From: Acholeplasmataceae bacterium
GTDB taxonomy: Bacteria; Bacillota_I; Bacilli_A; Izemoplasmatales; Hujiaoplasmataceae
Direction: 5' to 3'
DNA: 11,004 nt
Assembly (NCBI GenBank): GCA_012515085.1
Contig: JAAYZB010000188.1
Coordinates: 1-11,004, forward strand
Shown here: piece after piece, positions 6,656 to 11,004 of the stretch
Layout of the letters: every line of letters begins with the position of its first letter
Position numbering within the stretch: position 1 is the first letter of the stretch
Program-made: the position numbers and the translations under genes
The notes under the pieces: generated by a model
Seen by the model: the letters and a program-made list of their open reading frames with translations, nothing else
Told to the model about the DNA's origin: nothing
Databases searched by the model: none

Positions 6656-7432
6656 ATGGAAGCAGCCATTCAAGTGACGAAAATTTCCAAAACCTTTACT
6701 TTATCGCGCAAACAACAGAAAATCGAACAATCCAAGACCAAGACCAAAGTCGCCGTCAATGACCTTTCCTTTGAGGCTTACCCGCATGAGATCTATGGGT
6801 TGCTGGGACCGAACGGAGCCGGAAAAACGACGACGCTTCGCTGTATCTCGACGCTGATCAAACCGGACATGGGCGACATCCTGGTCCAGGGAAAAAGCGT
6901 GATGAAAGAAGCCGGCGACGTCCGCAACGCCATCGGATTCTTGACGAGCGACATGAAACTGGAGGATTTCTTCACGCCGAACTATCTGTTCGACTACTTT
7001 TCCAAACTTCACGGGGTTCCGGAAGATTTGGCTGCGAAGCGGAAGGCAGCCCTATTTCATAAGTTCGGCATCGACCGGTTCGCTGAAGTGAAAGTCGGCG
7101 AATTGTCCTCCGGTATGCGCCAGAAAGCCCAGTTGGCGATTTCTTTGGTTCATGATCCGGACGTGATCATCTTCGACGAGCCGACGAATGGGCTCGACGT
7201 GCTGACGGCCAAGGTCGTCACCGATTATCTCATAGAGCTGAAAAACGAAGGCAAGGCCATCGTAGTCAGCACCCACATCTTCAGTCTGGTGGAAAAGATC
7301 TGCGACCGGGTGGGGATCATCTTGAATGGCAAACTGAAAGCCACCGGGTTGTTGCAGGATCTGGTGGCGCCAGAAGACACCTTGGAAGACTATTTCTTCC
7401 GGTTAGCCCAAGAGGAAGGAGATATCCAATGA
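6656..7432 (+). CDS. ABC-2 type transporter ATP-binding protein (NatA-like)
   Basis: Predicted ATPase subunit, 258 aa, that powers the membrane protein encoded next. Motifs are Walker A GPNGAGKTTT (51-60), signature LSSGM (150-154), Walker B VIIFDEP with catalytic Glu175 (170-176), D-loop GLD (179-181) and switch His207. In the usual Q-loop area the sequence reads IGFLTSDMKL (93-102) and no Gln is present. A basic, Lys-rich insertion at about 18-31 precedes the AVNDLSFE strand. The start at 6656 was preferred because AGGTGA at 6645-6650 is well placed; a GTG at 6647 in the same frame adds only three residues and overlaps that site. The stop overlaps the next gene's start by 4 bases, so the pair is translationally coupled. 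NatA-like is a family resemblance; sodium, drug or peptide export cannot be told apart from sequence alone. Confidence 0.9.
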   Translation: MEAAIQVTKISKTFTLSRKQQKIEQSKTKTKVAVNDLSFEAYPHEIYGLLGPNGAGKTTTLRCISTLIKPDMGDILVQGKSVMKEAGDVRNAIGFLTSDMKLEDFFTPNYLFDYFSKLHGVPEDLAAKRKAALFHKFGIDRFAEVKVGELSSGMRQKAQLAISLVHDPDVIIFDEPTNGLDVLTAKVVTDYLIELKNEGKAIVVSTHIFSLVEKICDRVGIILNGKLKATGLLQDLVAPEDTLEDYFFRLAQEEGDIQ

Positions 7433-8601
7433 AGAATATCTGGACGATCTTTAAAAAAGAGTGGGACCGGGTGATCCACGACCGGAGGTTAGTGATCTCG
7501 GTCATGTTGTTACCGGGACTCATGATCTTTCTCATTTACACCTTCATGGGCACCGCGATCGAAAACTTCACGACCGTCGAAACGGCAAACATCGCCATTC
7601 TGAACGACACAGCCGGATTTAAAGCTCTTTACGAGGCGAGTGAGGATCCGTTGGTCACAGATATCGAGTCGATCACGGCCGAAGAAGTGGTTACCTATCA
7701 GGAAAAGGTCGACAATGAAGAGTGGCATTTGATCATTGTTTTCTCCGCTGGCTTTGAAACGTATGCCGGCGGGGTAGATAAGCCGGGAGTCACCCTCTAC
7801 TATAATCCCAACAATCCGGATTCCAGTTCGGTGTTCGGCCGTTTTCAGGGCTATTTGATCACTTACCAGAATAGCTTGGCTTTCGAACTTTATGGGGATA
7901 CAAGGTATTTCATCTTGGAGACAAGTAACACGGCCATCGATCCGAATCAGATGATGGGATTGATCTTTTCCTCTTTGTTGCCGATGCTCACGATCATGTT
8001 CCTCTTTTCCGGAGCGATGTCGATCGGCCCGGAATCGATTGCCGGAGAAAAAGAACGGGGAACGATCGCAACACTCTTGGTCACGCCGGTCAAGCGCAGC
8101 CAGATCGCGATCGGCAAAGTGTTGAGTCTTTCCGTCTTGTCGCTGTTATCCTCGCTCTCTTCCTTTATCGGCATCATCGTCTCGCTGCCAAAGATGCTCG
8201 CGTATGAGAATCTCGATGCGTCGATCTATGCACTGGGCGATTACGCCATGCTCCTGCTCGTGCTTTTCTCCACGGTCTTCGTCATTGTCGGCGTCATTTC
8301 GATCCTGTCCGCCTATGCGAAGAACCTGAAAGAAGCCGGGACGCTCATCACGATGATCTACCTGGTGGTGATCATCGTCAGCATCTCCTCCTTTTTCAGT
8401 CAGGGGGCCCAGCAAAATCCGTTGCTCTATCTGATTCCGATCTATAGCAGCGTCCAGACCATGACGGCGATTTTGTCGTTTGACGAAAGTGTGCTCACCT
8501 TCCTGATGCTTACCTTCGCCAGCAATCTCCTTTATACCGCGATTTTCATCTTCATCTTGAACCGCATGTTCGATAGCGAACGGATCATGTTCGCAAAATA
8601 A
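7429..8601 (+). CDS. ABC-2 type transporter permease (NatB-like)
   Basis: Predicted membrane subunit, 390 aa, of the export system powered by the upstream ATPase. A cytoplasmic start MKNIWTIFKKEWDRVIHDRR leads to a first helix at about 21-41. A large soluble domain (about 42-172), probably outside the cell, follows. Five more helices lie near 175-198, 226-247, 265-290, 300-320 and 355-382. Between helices 2 and 3 is the family's characteristic cytoplasmic stretch, GEKERGTIATLLVTPVKRSQ (206-225), which in this family contacts the ATPase. AAGGAG at 7416-7421 lies seven bases before the ATG, and the ATG overlaps the upstream stop as ATGA. The architecture matches NatB and related ABC-2 permeases with a long loop after helix 1. 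The substrate is not evident. Confidence 0.9.
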   Translation: MKNIWTIFKKEWDRVIHDRRLVISVMLLPGLMIFLIYTFMGTAIENFTTVETANIAILNDTAGFKALYEASEDPLVTDIESITAEEVVTYQEKVDNEEWHLIIVFSAGFETYAGGVDKPGVTLYYNPNNPDSSSVFGRFQGYLITYQNSLAFELYGDTRYFILETSNTAIDPNQMMGLIFSSLLPMLTIMFLFSGAMSIGPESIAGEKERGTIATLLVTPVKRSQIAIGKVLSLSVLSLLSSLSSFIGIIVSLPKMLAYENLDASIYALGDYAMLLLVLFSTVFVIVGVISILSAYAKNLKEAGTLITMIYLVVIIVSISSFFSQGAQQNPLLYLIPIYSSVQTMTAILSFDESVLTFLMLTFASNLLYTAIFIFILNRMFDSERIMFAK

Positions 8602-8608
8602 GCAAATT

Positions 8609-8633
8609 GACGTCAGGCTGAGCCTGACGTTTT
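8609..8633 (+). terminator. Probable terminator after the natB-like gene
   Basis: A perfect 9-bp stem, ACGTCAGGC (8610-8618) and GCCTGACGT (8622-8630), encloses a 3-base loop TGA. A G-T pair (8609/8631) could extend it. The tail is short, with four T at 8630-8633 before G, so termination may be partial and let some transcripts continue into the phosphoesterase gene, whose ribosome binding site starts 11 bases later. Confidence 0.75.
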
Positions 8634-8643
8634 GATATAATGG

Positions 8644-8653
8644 AAGGGGTGAT
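8644..8653 (+). promoter_or_regulatory. Near-consensus ribosome binding site that fixes a TTG start
   Basis: AAGGGGTGAT differs by one base from AAGGAGGTGAT-type consensus spacing and is the strongest site in the region. It lies 4 bases before TTG at 8658, with its G core 8 bases away. In-frame ATG 8640 and GTG 8649 precede or lie inside it, so they cannot use it. Confidence 0.8.
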
Positions 8654-8657
8654 TACT

Positions 8658-10352
8658 TTGAAAAACAAGTGTTTCTTGATTCTCGCTACGTTCAACCTGT
8701 TGTTTTATCTGGCGATGAAGTCCATCTGGTCGGGAATCGAAGGCATATTCGGCGTGTCTTGGCTTCAATACCTGCTTTTGGGATTATTGGTGGTGGATGC
8801 CCTTCTCGCCTTGTTCCTGAGGCTTAAGAATACCCAAGGAGCGCTTCCCTGGATCGTGGAGGGGTTCGCCCTGCTATTACTTGGCGGTCTTGGCTATATG
8901 TTCTATTTGGGGATCGGATCGCTACGCTACATCTTGAGAAGCTTCTTGATCAATATGGGATTATTGGCGGGAGTCTTGCTTATGGGATTTTTTCTGTTTC
9001 GCTATCCCAAGACAAAACTCGCTTCCAGCCGGGGGTTTCGAAACACACTGATCGCCCTGATAGGTTCGGGCGTACTTGCTTTTATGTTCTTAGCGAATGT
9101 GGTTTTTTTGTCCGCCAAACCCGTGGTTTATGCGGTGGAAGACACGTACCAAATCGTTTGGACGACCTCGATCGATGCGACGGGTGTCGTCAAGGTAGGT
9201 GAAGACAGCTATCCTGATCTCTATCAGGGGAGTCAGGATTCGTTCACGAGAATCCACAAGGTAGAGGTCCCAATGGCGGTATTAGATGCGGCGGGAAAGT
9301 ATGAGATCAGTTCCACTAACTACATTTATCGGGGCCCATACTCCGGTCTTGCCGGAAGAACGGTCAAAGCGAGTTATGACTTTCGACCGCTTGATCCCGA
9401 TGACGGACTGCAGATCTATTCCCTAAGCGACACGCATGAATACGTCAGCGCCGCAACGAACTGTGGCACCTATTTTGGAGACGATCTAGACCTCTTGGTC
9501 TTGGCCGGAGATATCGCCTCGCATCTCGAGATGCAATCGGACATGGATTTAATTTTGACGATCGCCCACAACATCACCTTGGGAAAAAGACCCGTCGTCT
9601 ATGCCCGGGGGAACCATGAGGTGAAAGGGGATGTGGCCAATAAGCTGTTTCAGGTGACCGGTAGCGCCAACGACGCGCTCTATTACACTTTCTGTCTGGG
9701 ACCGGTCTATGGCATCGTCTTGGATTTGGGGGAGGACCATCCGGATGATTGGTGGGAGTATTATGGCACTGCCCATTTTGACGAGTATCGAAATGAGCAG
9801 ACGGCTTTTTTGAATCAAGTATTGGCGGAAAAGGACTTCCAAGATCCTGGGGTTGAATTCATACTGGCGATCTGCCATATGCCCATCACGTATGTGTCTA
9901 GCCATGACGGAGGCACTACGGAAGCCAGTCTGTTTCTTGGGGAGTTGAAGCGGGAATGGACAGGTTTGTTGAATGAGATGGGAGTGGACTTGTTGATATC
10001 GGGACATCACCATCAACTATTCCAGTTCCTGCCGGACATGACACCCTATGAGACGTTGATTTTCCATGAAAATTATCAAAGTTCGACGGACCCTAAAGGA
10101 TATATGAGCGATGCGGATTTTCCCACGTTCATCGTGAGTCGAAGAAGTGACGTTCAAGATCCAAAGGTCAAGGAGAACCTGTTTGGCCGGAAACTCACCG
10201 GACTGGCGACGGAGATCGATTTGGACTCAAAGACCATGACCCACGTCTATACGAACACCCTTCAGGAAATAGTCCCGATCATCCGGCCGTTTACGGGAGA
10301 AAGCGTCACCACATTCGCTTTGAGTTTTGCGGATTTAGAAGACGACGAATAA
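8658..10352 (+). CDS. Membrane-tethered calcineurin-like metallophosphoesterase
   Basis: Predicted surface phosphatase of 564 aa. Five hydrophobic helices lie near 5-20, 33-54, 64-86, 94-114 and 131-151. Basic residues fall between helices 2 and 3 (Arg55, Lys57) and 4 and 5 (Arg115 to Arg128), so by the positive-inside rule the rest faces outside. Residues about 154-250 resemble the beta-rich N-domain of purple acid phosphatases (YQIVWTTS, TRIHKVEVP, YEISSTNYIYRGP). The catalytic domain follows with all hallmark metal-site motifs: SDTH (Asp258, His260), AGD (Asp285), GNHE (Asn319, His320), CHMP (His407) and SGHHH (450-452). The substrate could be nucleotides, phosphomonoesters or phosphodiesters. 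TTG was chosen because a near-consensus ribosome binding site lies just upstream; an in-frame ATG at 8640 would add only six residues. No clear terminator follows, and gltX begins 84 bases later. Confidence 0.9.
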   Translation: MKNKCFLILATFNLLFYLAMKSIWSGIEGIFGVSWLQYLLLGLLVVDALLALFLRLKNTQGALPWIVEGFALLLLGGLGYMFYLGIGSLRYILRSFLINMGLLAGVLLMGFFLFRYPKTKLASSRGFRNTLIALIGSGVLAFMFLANVVFLSAKPVVYAVEDTYQIVWTTSIDATGVVKVGEDSYPDLYQGSQDSFTRIHKVEVPMAVLDAAGKYEISSTNYIYRGPYSGLAGRTVKASYDFRPLDPDDGLQIYSLSDTHEYVSAATNCGTYFGDDLDLLVLAGDIASHLEMQSDMDLILTIAHNITLGKRPVVYARGNHEVKGDVANKLFQVTGSANDALYYTFCLGPVYGIVLDLGEDHPDDWWEYYGTAHFDEYRNEQTAFLNQVLAEKDFQDPGVEFILAICHMPITYVSSHDGGTTEASLFLGELKREWTGLLNEMGVDLLISGHHHQLFQFLPDMTPYETLIFHENYQSSTDPKGYMSDADFPTFIVSRRSDVQDPKVKENLFGRKLTGLATEIDLDSKTMTHVYTNTLQEIVPIIRPFTGESVTTFALSFADLEDDE

Positions 10353-10374
10353 AACCCTCTTTGTGGATGAATCT

Positions 10375-10402
10375 TTGCTGGAAAAATGTCGGAGAATATG
10401 AT
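10375..10402 (+). promoter_or_regulatory. Weak promoter candidate for gltX
   Basis: TATGAT at 10397-10402 (5 of 6) is preceded by TTGCTG (3 of 6) at 10375-10380 with a 16-base spacer. A second -10 possibility, TAGAAT, lies at 10402-10407. The leader would be about 28 bases, too short for a T-box, and no hairpin was seen. Transcription from upstream is equally possible. Confidence 0.35.
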
Positions 10403-10436
10403 AGAATAAGACGCGAACAGAAAGTCAGGGATGACG

Positions 10437-11004
10437 ATGAACGAACGGTTGAGACTTGCCCACATAATCTATCCCGCTGTGACGAATTCTATCGCCGATT
10501 TGGAGAAAGAATATCCCAAACGGCAATTGCCTGTTGGGGCCATGGTCACGCGCTTTGCCCCATCGCCCACCGGGTTTCTCCACACAGGATCGCTGTTTGC
10601 GTCCTTGGTTTCCTGGCGATTTGCCAAGCAAAGCCAAGGGGTGTTTTTCTGCCGCTTGGAAGACACCGACCAGAAACGGGAAATTTCCGGTTCGGGGGAC
10701 AAGGTGCTCGAAGAGCTATCGGCGTTTGGCATCGTACCCGATGAGAGTTTTGTGTCAGGGGGGGCATATGGTCCCTATGTCCAAAGCGAACGGAAACCGA
10801 TCTATGACATCGTCATCAAACATCTCATTACAGAAGGGTTGGCTTATCCTTGCTTCTGTACGATTGAGGAACTAGACCAGATCCGACGCGTTCAAGAAGC
10901 CAAGAAAGAGAATCCCGGGTATTATGGGGCCTATGCGAAATGCCGCCATTTGAGTGCGGCAGAGGCAATCACGAAAATTGAATTCGGGGCACCTTATGTG
11001 ATCC
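10437..11004 (+). CDS. gltX: Glutamate--tRNA ligase, N-terminal part (gene continues past window)
   Basis: The first 189 codons are visible with no stop. The enzyme attaches glutamate to tRNA-Glu in the cytoplasm at the cost of ATP. A short leading extension (MNERLRLAHIIYPAVTNSIA onward, to about residue 36) precedes the Rossmann fold and resembles that of GluRS from Clostridia and relatives. The class I start TRFAPSPTGFLHTGS (38-52) carries the HIGH-like signature as HTGS (49-52). RLEDTD (73-78) is the conserved glutamate-site region. A probable zinc site is formed by Cys139, Cys141, Cys169 and His171. The extension and ordering argue against the shorter GluQ enzyme, although the C-terminal half and KMSKS loop lie outside the window. 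ATG 10437 has AGGG ending six bases upstream; ATG 10431 in frame (adding Met-Thr) directly abuts that site. Confidence 0.93.
   Translation, partial: MNERLRLAHIIYPAVTNSIADLEKEYPKRQLPVGAMVTRFAPSPTGFLHTGSLFASLVSWRFAKQSQGVFFCRLEDTDQKREISGSGDKVLEELSAFGIVPDESFVSGGAYGPYVQSERKPIYDIVIKHLITEGLAYPCFCTIEELDQIRRVQEAKKENPGYYGAYAKCRHLSAAEAITKIEFGAPYVI

Noticed and set aside
8636..8641. TATAAT as a standard promoter -10 box for the phosphoesterase gene
   Set aside because: The only -35 match, TTGACG at 8607, is 23 bases away, and the implied start near 8648 would destroy the ribosome binding site. Kept as a finding, not called as a promoter.
10361..10744. 127-aa plus-strand open frame at the right end
   Set aside because: It runs out of frame over gltX and has no family-like motifs, while the gltX frame shows HIGH-like and zinc-site motifs.

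Overview
The window looks like ordinary chromosomal DNA from a low-to-moderate-GC Gram-positive-type bacterium. TGG encodes Trp and TGA acts as a stop, so the standard code is in use. The candidates are a Firmicutes or Mycoplasmatota lineage outside the UGA-Trp mycoplasmas, for example Izemoplasmatales or Acholeplasmatales-like. The hints are Bacillus-like AGGAGG ribosome binding sites, TATAAT-type promoters, a Thr-rich linker behind a lipobox, a GluRS with the N-terminal extension I associate with Clostridia and relatives, and CCA-encoding tRNA genes. The taxonomic call is an inference. Every gene found is on the + strand.

Layout: (1) 1-191 holds the end of a tRNA cluster, a partial tRNA-Asn and a complete tRNA-Glu, closed by a strong terminator. 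(2) 305-2382 is a promoter and a large secreted lipoprotein: lipobox, Thr/Pro-rich stalk, two beta-repeat modules, a beta-sandwich and a C-terminal endonuclease I domain. (3) 2369-3077 is a protein-L-isoaspartate methyltransferase gene (pcm) with its own probable promoter. (4) 3138-6610 is a two-gene operon for a heterodimeric ABC exporter, ending in a long terminator hairpin. (5) 6602-8633 is a NatA/NatB-like ABC-2 transporter pair with overlapping stop and start codons, ending in a second hairpin. (6) 8658-10352 is a membrane-tethered metallophosphoesterase with a TTG start. (7) 10437 to the window end is the 5' part of glutamyl-tRNA synthetase.

The middle of the window is dominated by cell-envelope functions: an exported nuclease, two ABC transport systems and a surface phosphatase. 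The nuclease and phosphatase could salvage nucleotides and phosphate outside the cell, but nothing in the sequence ties them into one regulated pathway. I found no mobile element, CRISPR array, phage gene or riboswitch, and no convincing undescribed system. The points most worth a second look are the composition shift inside the nuclease gene, the predicted outward-facing topology of the phosphatase, and the crowded terminator/start junction at 8602-8660.

Stretches without a gene are all shorter than 300 bases: 192-304 shows nothing recognisable, 3078-3137 is very AT-rich with no hairpin, 6502-6655 holds a terminator and a promoter, and 10353-10436 holds only a weak promoter candidate.
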